Shown here: one piece after another, positions 42,548 through 54,765 of the stretch
How the letters are laid out: every line of letters begins with the position of its first letter
Numbering within the stretch: the stretch's first letter is position 1
Source of the DNA: Boesenbergia rotunda
Lineage: Eukaryota; Streptophyta; Magnoliopsida; Zingiberales; Zingiberaceae
DNA length: 64,000 nucleotides
Reading direction: 5' to 3'
Assembly: GCA_024364735.1 (NCBI GenBank)
Contig: JAGFNQ010000297.1
Coordinates: forward strand, 840,194-904,193
Notes under the pieces: model-generated
Databases searched by the model: none
Told to the model about the DNA's origin: nothing
What the model saw: the letters and a program-made list of their open reading frames with translations, nothing else
Translations under genes and position numbers: made by a program

Positions 42548-42580
42548 AACATTTCTATTTCTATTTCTATTTCTATTTTA
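42548..42580. repeat. TTTCTA microsatellite
   Basis: About five tandem copies of ATTTCT just upstream of the SCARECROW promoter region. Confidence 0.9.
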
Positions 42581-42589
42581 TTTTATCTA

Positions 42590-43860
42590 CTATAATGATA
42601 AGTATAATAATGGGATTAGTATCTTAAGTCCGGGTTAAGTGAGCTAGATGGGGGTGGAGTTTGAGTCCAATGGAGACTAAGTCGTTGGAATGCATTGACT
42701 TGCGTGAGTCTCGGATGGTAAAGCCAAAGTGTCTCCCGTCAAGTAGTTGAGATGTGTAGCTCATGCTAGATCGTGTGGTGAGGGATACCTATCCGTCTAC
42801 AATTGACACAACCATTGATCATGACACGATTGGAACACAAGTTAATCGGTGCTCTTTGAGAGATTAAGTGTGTTATAATTTGAAAGAAAGTGGTATGTTG
42901 TGGCCTCTTTTCGGAGCCATAAGAGTTTAGGGAAGGGAACTATAAATGTATCATGTGCTTCCTATGAAAGGGTGATGGATTGCAATGTTTGGGTTGCACC
43001 TTAGGGCTTCTTTTTCAAACCTTTTTATCCTATAGAGGGTTCTTTGGGCTCGTCATCGCTTTCGCATTTAATAGATCGAATGCTTGCTTTCTAAGATATA
43101 TGGCATACTAGCTTTTATGTCTTTGGTATCCTCTCACACTATGGCCACTAACAAACACACCATTACTCTTTAAATCATAAAAAGATGAACCAAGGTGTGA
43201 TATTTTAGGATAAATAAGTGCATAAGAGTTCGAATTTAAATATAGATGATTTTGAAAATCAACTTCTAAATGTGCATAAGTTATATTCTAGATTTTTTCG
43301 GTAGACAACTTAAGAGGGAAGAAGAAGACCATATAAACTAGTCGAAGAAGAAGGAGAGGAGGAATAAAAATTGAAGAGGAAAAAATAGAGGAGGCGACTA
43401 AACATATTAATAATCCTTCAGTAAAAAATTGAATTGGTGCCGCCTAGTCATTCATGTCCCCTAATTGTTGGTTGAATCCATTAGATTAAAAGACTACGAG
43501 GGATAGGCTTTGTCTTGCTCTCAAAAGTTAATTGAAAGGAAAAAAAAAACATACAAAACAGGGATCAAAAAGGTACAAAAATGTAGTCATATCATTACAT
43601 AAACAAAGCGAACGGCTACTATTTGTTAAATTGACGGTTGATTCTTTCGCCTTTAGGTTTGACAACTCACGAGTCGGTGGGTTGACTTTGTCGAGGAAAT
43701 ATAAAAATATATTACAACACGAGTTAATGGAATTGTTGCGCTCGAGGGATAAAATAAATGATTAAGTTATATATATATATGGGTAAATTTTTCTAAACTT
43801 TCCACTTATCAAGTCAACTTTGCATGTAATCTCTACCCAAATATTTCTTTACATGCAGTC
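42590..43860. other. Unassigned intergenic sequence
   Basis: I see no gene, LTR edge or inverted-repeat terminus here. 42600..43060 has more balanced composition and could be an old LTR fragment. The rest is AT-rich. The open frame at 43532..43765 shows no domain. Confidence 0.4.
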
Positions 43861-43954
43861 CCTGATGTGATGTTTGATGAGTATTATTTGAAGAAAATTG
43901 AGTATAAAAGTTAGAAAACTGAGTATGACAGTTTGCATCCACCACATCAATAAC

Positions 43955-44055
43955 CCTGTACTCAATTTTTACTCTTTTATACTCAAGTTTCACTCTTTTA
44001 TACTTAGTTTTCACTGATGTATACTCAATTTTTACCCTTTTATACTCAATTCCAT
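43955..44055. repeat. Minisatellite of TATACTCAATTTTTACTCTT type
   Basis: About five imperfect 18..20-bp units, read as TACTC plus T-rich filler. The repetitive antisense frame at 43814..44071 (YKRVKIEY-like) is produced by it. Confidence 0.8.
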
Positions 44056-44136
44056 TAGAGAGCAAAAACAAACAAAAACTTGTGTGGGGAGTGAATGCAA
44101 AATTTGACTCCCGATTAGAGATTTAAAGCAACTTTA

Positions 44137-44138
<2 letters not shown>

Positions 44139-44188
<50 letters not shown>
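44139..44188. repeat. TA dinucleotide microsatellite
   Basis: About 25 TA units. Confidence 0.95.
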
Positions 44189-44191
<3 letters not shown>

Positions 44192-45110
44192 TTGCCAAGG
44201 GATCCCGCTGTAGACACTCGCTGACACTCCGATATTCAAATTAACATTCCGATAAAGGAAAAGAAAAATAGAAGTAGCTCGAAAAATACTATTGAGTATA
44301 CATGCATGTGAAGCTTTAGGGATCCTTATATAGGGAGAAAGTAGGCCAACTCTACCCGAGCCATCATATCTCATCAAATATCCGATCTTATGACAGGATT
44401 TGACCTCCATGGACGCAACCAAGCCGTCATAACTTCCATCACCTGTCAATTTTTCGTGTCAATTTGCCCCTCTTACTGACGGTTGACTCCTCGAGCAACA
44501 CGAGCCCTGTTTTGTACCCTCATCATAATGAGTTGATTCTGTGAATCTTTTTATGCATCCCTCCGTACATTTTTATATTTTCTCACCATTAAACAGTATT
44601 TATCGTACGAGATTACGGATGGTTGGCCGTCTTTTCTAACTTCCTATCCGTACTGCCATCGGATGATCGACCGATCGAGCTTTTGAAGGAGCCTTACAAA
44701 AAACAATCGAGGCTACCTGGTCTAGTTTCTGACTGAGCGAGCGCGTTTGACCAAGTAGTCGGTCGGGCACGCCTAACGGATGGGAGGGCGGGTTTGACCG
44801 GACAACTGATCGAGACCCTGATGAGACCCACCTTATCTTGTGTCGGTCCTTCCTTGCGTAGTCTGGCCGACTATCTAAACATTGTGCGATCCAGCCGACT
44901 CCCCGCCGGGCAGGTCGGGTTTACTTCCAGGCCAACTAGCAGGAGCGTGGCATAATCCGACCAACCCCTGATCCATTGAGCTGCTTTCTTGACATCCTCG
45001 TCGGCCACCAGACCAGTCAATAGGAACCCTATATATAAAGTGATTTATTTAGAGTTTCTGGACTTTTTGTCACTTTGTTCAGATATATTATTATTAGTTA
45101 ATATTTTTTT
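44189..45110. other. Unassigned sequence, probably LTR-retrotransposon derived
   Basis: Mid-GC sequence with motifs like those in the Tat-like LTRs nearby (GGTCGGG, CCGACC, CCGATCG) and a TATATAA at about 45031. No coding remnant and no matching LTR partner was found in the window. Confidence 0.35.
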
Positions 45111-45113
45111 CAA

Positions 45114-45114
45114 A

Positions 45115-45159
<45 letters not shown>

Positions 45160-45160
45160 A
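45114..45160. repeat. Inverted AAT/ATT trinucleotide microsatellite
   Basis: About nine AAT/TAA units run straight into about six ATT units, so the tract can fold on itself as one hairpin. Confidence 0.92.
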
Positions 45161-45667
45161 ATAAGTTGATATTGAATGTGCAGCAGGGAAGGCAGTGCAG
45201 AGCAGCAGCGCAGGGGGTGCAGGCGTGCAGCTTTACGGTGGGCAACGAATGCTGAATGCATCGTGTCGTGTCATGTGGGAGAAAGTAGATTGTCTTTTTT
45301 GGACATTTGCACGAGCCACATCATGTCCCCCTCCCGCATGCATCTTCCTTCCTTCACCCATGCCAAGTTCTATATTCAATAAAATTCATAAACATAAATA
45401 TTTAGCTCATAATTCTAACCCATAAAAAAGCATTAATTATTATAAATACTGTGCCTTTGCGTTTGTATTAATTTAGATGAGCTCATACGTCTCCTTCACC
45501 TTGTTTGTTCATATTTGTCCCTCGAATCTATTTATCACCCCCATTAACTCATCTCATCGAACTATGCAACATCAATTGATTACTTTGCAATGCAGGCCCT
45601 ACTAGCAACCTACTTCCGAAATCAATCAACTCATCCAACCCAACTTATAACAATCAATGCATGTCTC
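45161..45667. other. Unassigned intergenic sequence
   Basis: Nothing recognised: short frames at 45176..45425 lack domains, and composition is mixed. Confidence 0.4.
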
Positions 45668-46643
45668 TGATCCTGACTTAGCTCATGTATAATCCAATCG
45701 ATCAACATGACGCTTCATAAAGATGAATCATTTCTAAAGGGAGGTCGAACAACTCGACATGACGGGGCATGAAATGGGGTGGATTACCATTAGTCTGAAT
45801 TCCATCCGGGTCTGGTGTCCCAATTGGACAACTGGCCAGGTATAATCTTGAACAAGACTCATCGGGGTCACCGAGTGTACAACATAACATCAACCGATCG
45901 GCATACTCCTTACATTATAATTCTATCAGGGGACAAGTTGGTCGGTCGATGACCGGGTACCCCCCCCCCCCCGACTCAGTACGTCACATATGTTCCGATC
46001 GGCGTATTGTTTGCTTCATAGCTTGGTGTTCCTTGAGATAGTCGATCGGTGTACTCCCTAAGTGAGTTCTGACTCAAAAGTTGTCGCTATCCGCAACAAC
46101 ACTTACCCTCTGACACCACAAAGATAAAGGTAGTACCAAAGTCGGCGCAAGCCGGCTCGGGCCTGACACCAATCGTGTTTGAATCGCAGATATCTCGCCG
46201 ACGCAGTACATGTCTGACAAGCACTGACAACCCGTAGCACAACGCCTCCTGCGTATGTCAGGATGAGGCGGCGCCGGTCAACGATCTGACAGTGGTCCCT
46301 GATCCTGTCCCCACATGAAACAAAAATGGGGCAGAAGGGGGACAGAGGTTGTCGCCTCCCCCAGCTATACAAGGTCTTCCTTCCTTCATCTACAGGTAGG
46401 GGTAATACATTTTTTTAGCTACAGTCGTTTCTTCCTTAGCTCTATCTTCTCCACCGGATTTTTACTTGATCGTCGAAGGGCCTTGCCGGGAAACTCTCCC
46501 GGTGGGTTGTTGACGGTCATTTTTTTCGCAGGAGAGACGCTCCTTGGAGTAGTTCTCAGCGTCACCCATCCTTCTCCATCGACAAGCTAGCCTCGTCACC
46601 GAGTTGAGAGTCCGCCTCGTCGCCTCGTTCTTCGACAGGATCA
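45668..46643 (+). repeat. Left (5') LTR of the Tat-like element
   Basis: Aligned throughout with 49246..50209, with many substitutions. The poly-C run at 45961..45972 expands a CCCC found in the other copy. Its TATA is degraded (AGCTATACAAGG). Confidence 0.75.
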
Positions 46644-46921
46644 TATTTAACGCTAGAAGGAGGGCTTTGCCACTGATCGGGAGTAGAAGATAAAAGAACC
46701 CAACCGAGTAACGGTCACGCAAGAGGAGTACGAGTTTTTATGGCTGCTCGAGTAACGGTTACAATCACACGGAGTCGAGTGAACTCCTCAGCCTGGGAGT
46801 TCAGTTCTTGGTCTCAGCTGGCCAGTTGAGCAACTAATGATTCTGCCATCTTAGCTCGGGCAGCCAGGTCCTTTTCCTTAGCCGATAACTCCGCTTGCAG
46901 GGATTCATTGGACTGTGATAG

Positions 46922-47143
46922 CTAGAGAAGCTTGGCTTTCCTCTTGTTTGCCTCCTCCTGAGCCCGAGTGTAGAAGACCCAGACCTTTCGCTCTGCATGC
47001 TCCAAGGTGGAGATCCGGCTTTGGGCGTGGGCCACGGCCGAGTCGGAGGAGTCTACTTGGGTCTTAGCCACCTCCAGCTGCTCCTCCGCAATCGCCAGCC
47101 GGTCCTGTAGCGCGATGATCTCTGCCCGAAGGTCATTTAGCAT
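46922..47143 (-). pseudogene. Coiled-coil segment of the antisense frame
   Basis: A 73-residue frame, LRAEIIALQDRLAIAEEQLE and onward, has heptad-like spacing of Leu, Ile and Ala. This is the coiled-coil C-terminal part usual for plant proteins annotated as putative gypsy-type transposon domain proteins. It continues the frame of 47222..47884 after a short disrupted interval. Confidence 0.5.
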
Positions 47144-47221
47144 TTCTTCGTTGGAGACCAGCCGAGCGTGACGAAGCCGAGTCTCCAGCTCGTGTTAGTA
47201 AGATTGTAAGTTAAATAAGCC

Positions 47222-47884
47222 CTAACACCCAAAAAAAACCCGAGTGGCCTCCAGGAAGAAGGCATTAGCTTTGTTGTTCGGGCCTCGATAATAGAATTCC
47301 CGAACCCCCTGCAGATAACGGTTTGCAACCGGCCCATACAGTTGCAGTTCTTGGGACCAGTATGACAAGCTCTCGGTCGGCATCTCCAAGCGAGCGTTGG
47401 CAAGGGAATGGACCAGGATGTGAAGCGGGGGAGGAGTGATTGGGACCTCCGCGGGCGATGACCCCGAGTCGAGGGGAAGGGGAAAGTCGGGTGCACTCGA
47501 AGATTGGTCGGGGAGAGAAGAGTCGCCCGAAGCAGCCGCTCTGGCAGACGCCTCCATGTGCGTCGAAGGGCCTGCCAAAGCCTGCTTCTTCTTCGGTAGA
47601 GAAGCGGAGGTGGCCCTGACCTGAACCTCGGTTGGCAAAATAGGTGCATGGCTTGAAACGCGGGCACGACGTCGCCTTAGTGCGAGAAGTTGATCGTCTT
47701 CCTCTACGGGCTTGGCGTCGGGTCTCACCGCAGCTGTAGGGTGGCCGAGTGGTGGTTTGGGCATAGGAGCCAATGTGAATGAATCCACAGTGCGCTTCTC
47801 CAGCTCTGTGGCCACTATGGACTCCAACTTCGCGTCATCAATACCAAACTCATCTTCCACGGCGACAACGAATATCATGGTCAT
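47222..47884 (-). pseudogene. Antisense protein remnant in the Tat-like element, middle part
   Basis: A 220-codon frame with DEFGIDDAKLESIVATELEK, a basic RRRRARVSS patch, a Ser/Pro-rich linker and YWSQELQLYGPVANRYLQGV. The pattern resembles the proteins carried antisense by Tat-group elements. No catalytic motif. A well-formed donor (GTAAGATC) at about 47943 and a weakened acceptor near 47890 suggest an intron joining it to 47953..48210. Confidence 0.5.
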
Positions 47885-47952
47885 TGCATAATAATAAAAG
47901 CTTAGTTAGCTATAAATATTCAAGAGCAAGATAAGGGATCTTACCGAGTGAG

Positions 47953-48210
47953 TCAAGTCGGGAGGCTGGGACTTGGCTTAAGCCGAAGGTGTAGATGATC
48001 TCCTCCTGAAGGAGATTCACCCCATGGAAGCGCCGACTGCTGATCTGTGAAATGGCTAACTGGTAGGTAGGCGAAGAACGGTAGGCTTTCGGAAGAGGTG
48101 GTGAAGGGGGTAGGTCCTCTATCCAGATGATGGACCAGCTCGGCCGGGGTGGTGTTGATGAAGAAGAAGCGATCCTTCCAACCTTTGTTGGAGGTCGGAA
48201 GCTTCGCCAA
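47953..48210 (-). pseudogene. Antisense protein remnant, GWKDRFFF-containing part
   Basis: SNKGWKDRFFFINTTPAELV resembles the GWK.RFFF motif seen in plant gypsy-type transposon-domain proteins. Further frames on the same strand upstream (48418..48971) may be more of it but are disrupted. Family recognition is from memory of the motif only. Confidence 0.45.
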
Positions 48211-49245
48211 AAAGGAGGTCTTGGCTCGGGCTTGGAAGAAGAAATCAGCCGGCTCTTATTTTTTGGGATAGTAAAAGAAATGAAAGATTTATGGGTGAAG
48301 AGGAATACGATATAAGGTAAAAATAATGATCGACCCGCAGATAAGATGAATGGCGTTCGGGACTAGTTGGGATAAGGAGACTTGGAAATATCGGCACAAC
48401 TCCTAACGGCACAACACCTAAACAAAAGGGTGGAGGGGAAAATGGAGGTCGACCTGAAGATGGTCTCGGGAGAGGGTCAAGTAACTTAAAGGTGGTTTCT
48501 CGGGTCGGTCAGTCGAGCCAGGTAGCACTAGGCGGTGGCCGGATAGAATTTGGTATTCGGATCGTAGGCAGTCGAGGTCTCGGGAGCGCAGCTCGAACAC
48601 GGCAGTTACGTACCACGGGTCGGGGTCGAAGAGGAAGAGGAAGAGGTCATGAATAGACAAGGGTATAGCGAAGGGTGAACTATCCCAAAAAGAACAAGAG
48701 GTCGCCAGAAAAGGTGTGGGGCTGCAGGACAATCGTCACCGGAGAAGATTGCCGAAACCCTAGCAGGGCACCAAAGCAAGAGAGGAACGAAGTAAAAAAG
48801 TGGGACGGTGAAAAGGGGAGAGGCAGCATATAAAGGGTCGAGGGGTGGATGTTGGTCGTCCGATGAGGATCCGATAAAAAGGCGAGATTGGATCAGGGCC
48901 GTCCATTTTCGCCATAATGAACCTCGAGAAGACACATAGCGTGCGCGGCATGCGTTCGCAGTTTTTGACATTAGACGTTTCGTTACTCGGGAAAACCAGT
49001 GGGTGAGGACACATGACCCCTAGCAATAAATGGGGGATACGAATCGATCCATTGAGCGTCAAAGGATAAGACATGAAAGGCATGACGAGATAACGATATT
49101 GGTCACGCCGTGAGTTAGTCGGGCACTTGGTGTTGGCAACTGGTCGGTCGGTCGGCCTGCACGGTTTAGCCTAGCTTACTCTGAACGAGGGGTCTAGTCA
49201 GTCAGGCTCGGCGCCTCCTTCGACTAGACTCGAAGAGGATGCTTA

Positions 49246-50209
49246 TGATCCCGACCTAGCTCATGTGTAATCCGGTCGACCAGCATGGCGCTTCATAAAG
49301 ATGGGTCATTTCCAAAGGGAGGTCGGGCAGCCCGTCGTGGCGGGGCACGAAACGGGTCGGATTGTCATTGGCCCGAATTCCACCCGGGTCAAGTGTCTCG
49401 ATTGGACAGTTGGTCGGGTATAGTCTTGAACTAAACCCATCGGGGGGCTCCGAGTGTACAACCTAACATTAGCCGATCGACATATTCCTTACATTATAAT
49501 TCTTTCAAGGGATAAGTCGGTCGGCCGATGTCCGGGTACCCCTCGACTCTGTATGTTGCATATGTTCCGACCAGCATGTCATTTGCTCCATAGCTTGGTG
49601 TTCCTTGAGATGCCCGATCGACGTACTCCCTAAGTGAGCTCTGGCTTCGGAAGTTATCACTATCCGCAACAACATCTATCTTCTGACACCACACAGATAA
49701 AGGTAGTATCAGAGTCGGCGCAAGCAGACTCGGGCCTAAAACCACTCATGTCCGAATCGTGGATATCTCGCCGACGCAATACATGTCTGACAAGCACTGA
49801 CAACCCGTACCACAACGCCGGCCCCCTGCATATATTAGGATGAGACGGCGCCGATCTACGAGTTGACAGTGATGCCTAATTCTATCCCCACATTAGATAA
49901 ATATGGGATAGAAGGGGGACAGAGATTGTCGGCTCCCCTGACTATATAAGGTCTTTTTTTCTTCGTCTACAAGTAGACATAATATATTTTTTAGCTACAA
50001 TCATTTCTTCCTTAGTTTCATCTTTTCCGTCGGATTCTGATTTAATTGTCGGAGGATCTTGTCGGAAAACTTTCCTGGTGGATTACTGACAGTCAATTTT
50101 TTATAGGAGGGGCGCTCCTTAAAATAATTCTCAGTATCATCCATCCTTCTTCATCGACAAAATAATTTCGTCATCAAACTGAGAGTTTATCTCGCTCTTC
50201 GACGAATCA
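49246..50209 (+). repeat. Right (3') LTR of the Tat-like element
   Basis: 964 bp, TGATCC ... AATCA. The TATA box CTATATAAGG is at 49942..49951. Confidence 0.75.
49941..49951 (+). promoter_or_regulatory. LTR TATA box of the Tat-like element
   Basis: ACTATATAAGG in plus orientation, about 260 bp before the LTR end. It supports transcription opposite to the coding remnant. Confidence 0.5.
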
Positions 50210-50214
50210 ACTTC

Positions 50215-50430
50215 TTATGAATCGAGCAGACTCTTGGCTGCTTCGGAGGCAGAAGGTGAGAGAGGGGAGTGCCTTCCCAATCCCAACATTCCCAGAACTC
50301 GACTTGTCGTCTCGTAGCACCTCGCTGCTGCAGTGGACCACTCCTGGACACGCTTCTCAATCACTTCCGACTTGACACTGCGAAGCAATCTAATCAGCTG
50401 AAAGGGCAGGCAGGGCAGGTGCAGCAGCAT
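50215..50430 (-). other. Possible terminal exon of an unknown gene
   Basis: On the minus strand CTGCCTGCCCTTTCAG is a good acceptor, followed by an open frame of about 60 codons (LIRLLRSVKSEVIEKRVQEW ... SASEAAKSLLDS) and a TAA six bases from the Tat-like LTR end. Codon choice looks protein-like. I do not recognise the product, and no upstream exon could be fixed in 50470..51100. Confidence 0.3.
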
Positions 50431-50469
50431 CTTCTAAGAATCCAAGGCATTGCGTCGAACTGATCCTGG

Positions 50470-51480
50470 GACTCAAGAGACTCACACTGTCTAATTTCTA
50501 ATTTATCATGAGATCTACAATGACACGTATATAAGGGCTGGCTGTTTTCCACCATCCTATTTTATATTTTCTAATTTATCTAATTCTATCACTTAGTGAG
50601 AAAATGAAAAGGCTCACTGGTCCTGCCCGTCCCTGATTCTCTAATCAGAGTCCAAGCTTCAGGCATGCATTGAATGTCTACACTTTTTGACCTCTCTCCC
50701 CCTTTTTCAGACTTCTGCGCAAAGAGACTAGTGAGAAGTCAAATCCGAGGGAGGAGACGGTAAAACTATTAAACCAACACTTTCCTAATGCCACTCTTGT
50801 TCTTCACTGAGAGAATCAAACAGGCAAGCAAAGAGTCTGGCGAGAAGGAACAACATCGAGTTTGTCCTTGCGCCAGATATATCTCCACCGTGGCTGTACA
50901 TGGAATGGTTTCTACGAGCCTAGTTCGACTCACCATCATGTCTTGATGATGTCGATCGAACATAAAGGACGTGTCTCCTGTTTACTGCTTGTGATGGCTG
51001 CATTATTGCGGAACGAGAGTAGCAGAGCATAGTATTGGAATTTTGACCTCTTCTTCTCTACCATTCCAAAGGTTTCTGCATGAGACATCAGCATATGGTT
51101 TCCTCTCTCTCTCTCTCTCTCTCTTCTCGTGTTACCTGCTTTACTGTGAAATTAACGCAGAGATCGCAAGCATCTCCGCACACCTATAACTTCAACTATA
51201 GCTTCTCTGGAGTATCAATAATCTCCCCCACAACTCATGTTGCCAAAATTTTGCCTCCCTTACGTCCAATATTCCTTGCAGCTTTTAAACACGTAGCCCA
51301 TGGCTTCTCAGACTTTAGATAGCTCTAACCGTAAGAAATTCCAAGTTCTAGTCCTCACCATGCGAAAGCATATTGAATACCATCTAAAAATATCAAAAAT
51401 AATTTACTTGGTACTTGAATCTGTAGGGATCTCTCCATGAAAAACTTTTAAAATTATTAGAGAAATTTGAGATTCCTTCG
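50470..51480. other. Unassigned, possibly genic, low-repeat sequence
   Basis: Balanced composition and no transposon termini. A TC microsatellite is at 51101..51124. Any exon of the gene suggested at 50215..50430 would lie here, but none is convincing. Confidence 0.35.
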
Positions 51481-51489
51481 AACTATTCA

Positions 51490-53173
51490 TGCAAAATAAA
51501 ATTCATACAAAAAGTTTTATTTATCTAATTAAGGGTTATATCTTTGGTGTGTGTCCTTCGTTTATCCCGCTCATCTTCGGTTCGCTGGATCTCTTGCATG
51601 TTCAAGTGTCCATGCCTCTAGTAATATCCACACGGACACGATCTCGACTTCGAAGAAGAACTTACACAGCACAAAAACCAAACATTCTCATAAAGAAGTT
51701 TCGGCCAAGTGAGAGAGGAAGAAGAAGAAGGGAAGAAAAATGACACATCATCACTTGCAATTTTCAAAATTTATTTATATACATCTCATGAATACGAAGG
51801 AATTTTATCCCTTGAGCTTTCATTAAAGTTAATAAAGACAATTAAGCACATGTTTCTCATTTTTTACTTTTTCAATTTCTCTTTATCCAATGAAAAGAAA
51901 TTTCTTCATTTTTCTCTAATAATAAATCCATTTAATATTTTAATGAATTATTATCTGATCTAATTGATTGAGTCTAATCTTAATGAGTTTAACTCGGATT
52001 AGACTTAATTTTGTAATCCAATTGGATTTATTTGAGTCTAACTTAATTAATATAATTCGAATCACATTTTAGTCAAACTAAAATCAATCAATCTTCGAAG
52101 TATTATGTCTTTTGTGTGTAACCCAATAGACTCTCACAACATTGATATTGTATCTAAACCGCTTTAGACATATAAACAATGAGCGACATCTAATAATGTA
52201 TCATTGCTACCGAAGTGACGAGAAAGTCGAGATCCGACTTAACCTCCGTAACTATTATCTCGTATGACTTTGTCCTTCTATCTTCGATATCTAAATTGAT
52301 CAATGAGGCATAAACCGTGTCATCCTCGATATCAATTTTTGTGTTTCTTGATCCCCAAATAGATTCGCTCAAATAAATGAGTCAATATCTAAGCATGACC
52401 ATGCATTTAGTAGTTCTACTCGATCAAGAGGTACACAAATATCACTCTCATCATATGAAAGAGATAAATTTCATCTACATCACTCATATCCCTCCCCATA
52501 ATTTGTTGCATACCCAGTGATCGCCTTTATAGTCCACCCTGTTACGGGTGACATTTGACGATACCAAAGTACACAACTTCTTATATAGGGAACCATAGTG
52601 ACTTCAGGTCTAAGGACTATTCATACTAATAGTCACATGAAAAAGTTTATGACACTCATATAATAATTCATGAAATTTTTTCATGGTAGGTCAATGCAGT
52701 ATATATTCTCTAATATATACTCATGTGTCAACTTGATATCCCATATACATGACTTGTGAAATCAATGATCAATTGACCTACATATCGTCTTAACGCATTA
52801 ATATTATCCTTGAATATTAATACTTGATTAAGAATAATTAAAAATTGTGTTCTCTATATTATCTCACTATTAATTTAACTAATTGATATAATGTAAATCA
52901 GAACCTACTACCTAAGGATATTATTATACTTATTCATGGTGAGAATCATGAAATAAATATAATAATCAAATTTTACTTTTATTAAATAGAATATGAAATA
53001 AATATAATAACCAAATTTTACTTTTATTAAATAGAATATGATACAAAACGATTCCTAGATAATTATCTCATAATTAATTCTAGGACTAATACTAACAAAA
53101 TCATAATCGAGAATATGATACAAAATATCCCTTAGATAATTATTTCACAATTAATTCTAAGCTAACACTAACA
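51490..53173 (-). repeat. Probable large LTR of an unassigned copia-type element
   Basis: The right edge ends GCTAACACTAACA, the complement of a TGTTAG start. Long, non-coding, moderately AT-rich content without palindromes follows. The left edge and a target duplication were not found, and no primer site is adjacent, so a solo LTR or fragment is likely. It could also be an ordinary repeat. Confidence 0.4.
52948..53165. repeat. Two short tandem duplications
   Basis: A 48-bp unit (ATGAAATAAATATAATAA start) is repeated twice at 52950..53041. A roughly 65-bp unit (ATATGATACAAAA start) is then repeated at 53037..53165 with several changes. Confidence 0.8.
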
Positions 53174-54444
53174 GAATCATAATCCAGCTTTTGGGGATGA
53201 ATACCATGGCCACGTGACTCTAACCAATAGTTCGGTTAACAAGCATTCGTAAACTGTCAGATAGTGAATACTTATATCCCCTGTTTGATCATGTGTAAGA
53301 ACTTGTAAAAATAACAGCACAGGGTGATATCTGAATCCATTCCTTTGGAGAGATCAGGCTATGGCCCCCGGTTGAATGAATAAGCAGTACGACTGCAAGA
53401 AAATTCCATGAAGAGCCTCAAAAGTTAATACTGCAAAGTAACAGGTAGAACAGGATGGAGCTCACACGTACTAGCTAGGTGAAAATATAGACGTCGAACT
53501 TCATGTATATAATGGCAGATGCGAGACAATGGACAAGAGACGAATATAAATGTTTTCGGAGAATTGATCTGGTCTAAGAATCGATTAAGACACTACTGTT
53601 GAAGAAGTTGAATAATTCTCTACTCAGCAACGCAAATTTTGTTATCGCCCATACAACAATGATATGTTTGGACCATTTTATGGTATCTAAAAAATACAAA
53701 ATATTGGTAAAAAAATGAACTACTGTGTATGCATAATCTCAAGGACAATGGCCAAATTAGACTATGTTTAACCTTGAACTTGTTCTTTGAGTTTATTTAT
53801 TAAAAATCTTATTTAGATTTTACCTTACCATTTAACTAGAACCATTTGTATCTTTATAATTTGATTAAAACATTTTATCTTGAAAGAGCTTTTTAATTTA
53901 AGTAAGATATTTAAAACTTGCATACTTGGAGAGCTTTAAAAATATATGATTCGTATTGTTTTTATAACATTAATGGTTAAAATACAAAAACTAATTGATA
54001 TTTAAAATTTATAAATAATAATTAAGTTTCATAGGCCTACAGAATATACATGCCTCAAGGATTCGAAACGTGCCTCTTACATGATGAGGAAGAATTTCAT
54101 AGGCCTACAGAATATACATTGAGACTCACCCCATAGTACTGCTTGGAATTAAGTTTGTATTGTTACACATATACTTATGCAATATAATAGCTAGCATCTA
54201 AAATAGATACACGAGAAGTGAAATCGATATGCATTATAGAGATATCTGGAAGAGGAGACTAAAGAAGCACTTGATCATACTGTCAAAACCTTGTTAACAT
54301 TAATGCTTTAGCTCGATATATTATCAGTAAAGTTACTGCAAAAATGAGCTCCTAAATCAGAACGTCTAATGCTGATTTCTGGAACATGTCATGAAGCTCC
54401 AGTTTTTTTTCCCTCCAGACTGAAATTTAGCTTTCCTGAGCTCT
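53174..54444. other. Unassigned intergenic sequence
   Basis: No gene or repeat boundary is recognised. A short direct repeat, TTCATAGGCCTACAGAATAT, occurs at about 54029 and 54094. Confidence 0.4.
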
Positions 54445-54449
54445 CTAAT

Positions 54450-54760
54450 TGTTAGAGTTTGATGACCCAAATTCTGTTTAATCCGTTAATATTTATTAGA
54501 TGTTTTCTTATTAATATGTTAATTAACAGATTCTTTATAAATCTGTTAATTAACAATTTCGTTATTAATTTTTTATTTGACTAAGTATTCTAAGGTCTCT
54601 ATAAATTATGTATCTCATAGACAAGTTGAATCAATCAATGAAGAAAGTTATTTGGTTACCTCTTCTTTCTTTCTCTCTACCTCTCTTCTCTCTCTACTTC
54701 TCTTTACTTTATTATATGAGAGTTGCCGTTTTTCCGTTTTTCCATCGTAATTTCGTTTCA
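54450..54760 (+). mobile_element. Solo copia LTR with perfect 5-bp TSD
   Basis: 311 bp starting TGTTAGAG and ending GTTTCA, flanked by CTAAT on both sides (54445..54449, 54761..54765). No primer site or polypurine tract adjoins. It is homologous to the 3' LTR at 36270..36677. It has a TATA box CTATAAATTA at about 54599 and a TTTCTTTC tract. Confidence 0.88.
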
Positions 54761-54765
54761 CTAAT

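Larger units (their letters stand above)
45668..50209 (+). mobile_element. Tat-like non-autonomous LTR element
   Basis: Two LTRs of 976 and 964 bp (TGATCC ... ATCA) bracket 2.6 kb without pol. A TATA box in plus orientation in the LTR and a primer-site-like AACGCTAGAAGGAGGG after the left LTR support a plus-strand element. The coding remnant inside is on the minus strand. Flanks GTCTC and ACTTC do not match well, so the duplication has decayed. LTR divergence is large, so it is old. The Tat/RIRE2-like call is an inference. Confidence 0.65.

Noticed and set aside
43814..44071. YKRVKIEY-like repetitive protein
   Set aside because: Translation of the local minisatellite, with no support for expression.
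48418..49083. Additional minus-strand genes
   Set aside because: Overlapping short frames without domains; at most decayed parts of the antisense remnant in the Tat-like element.
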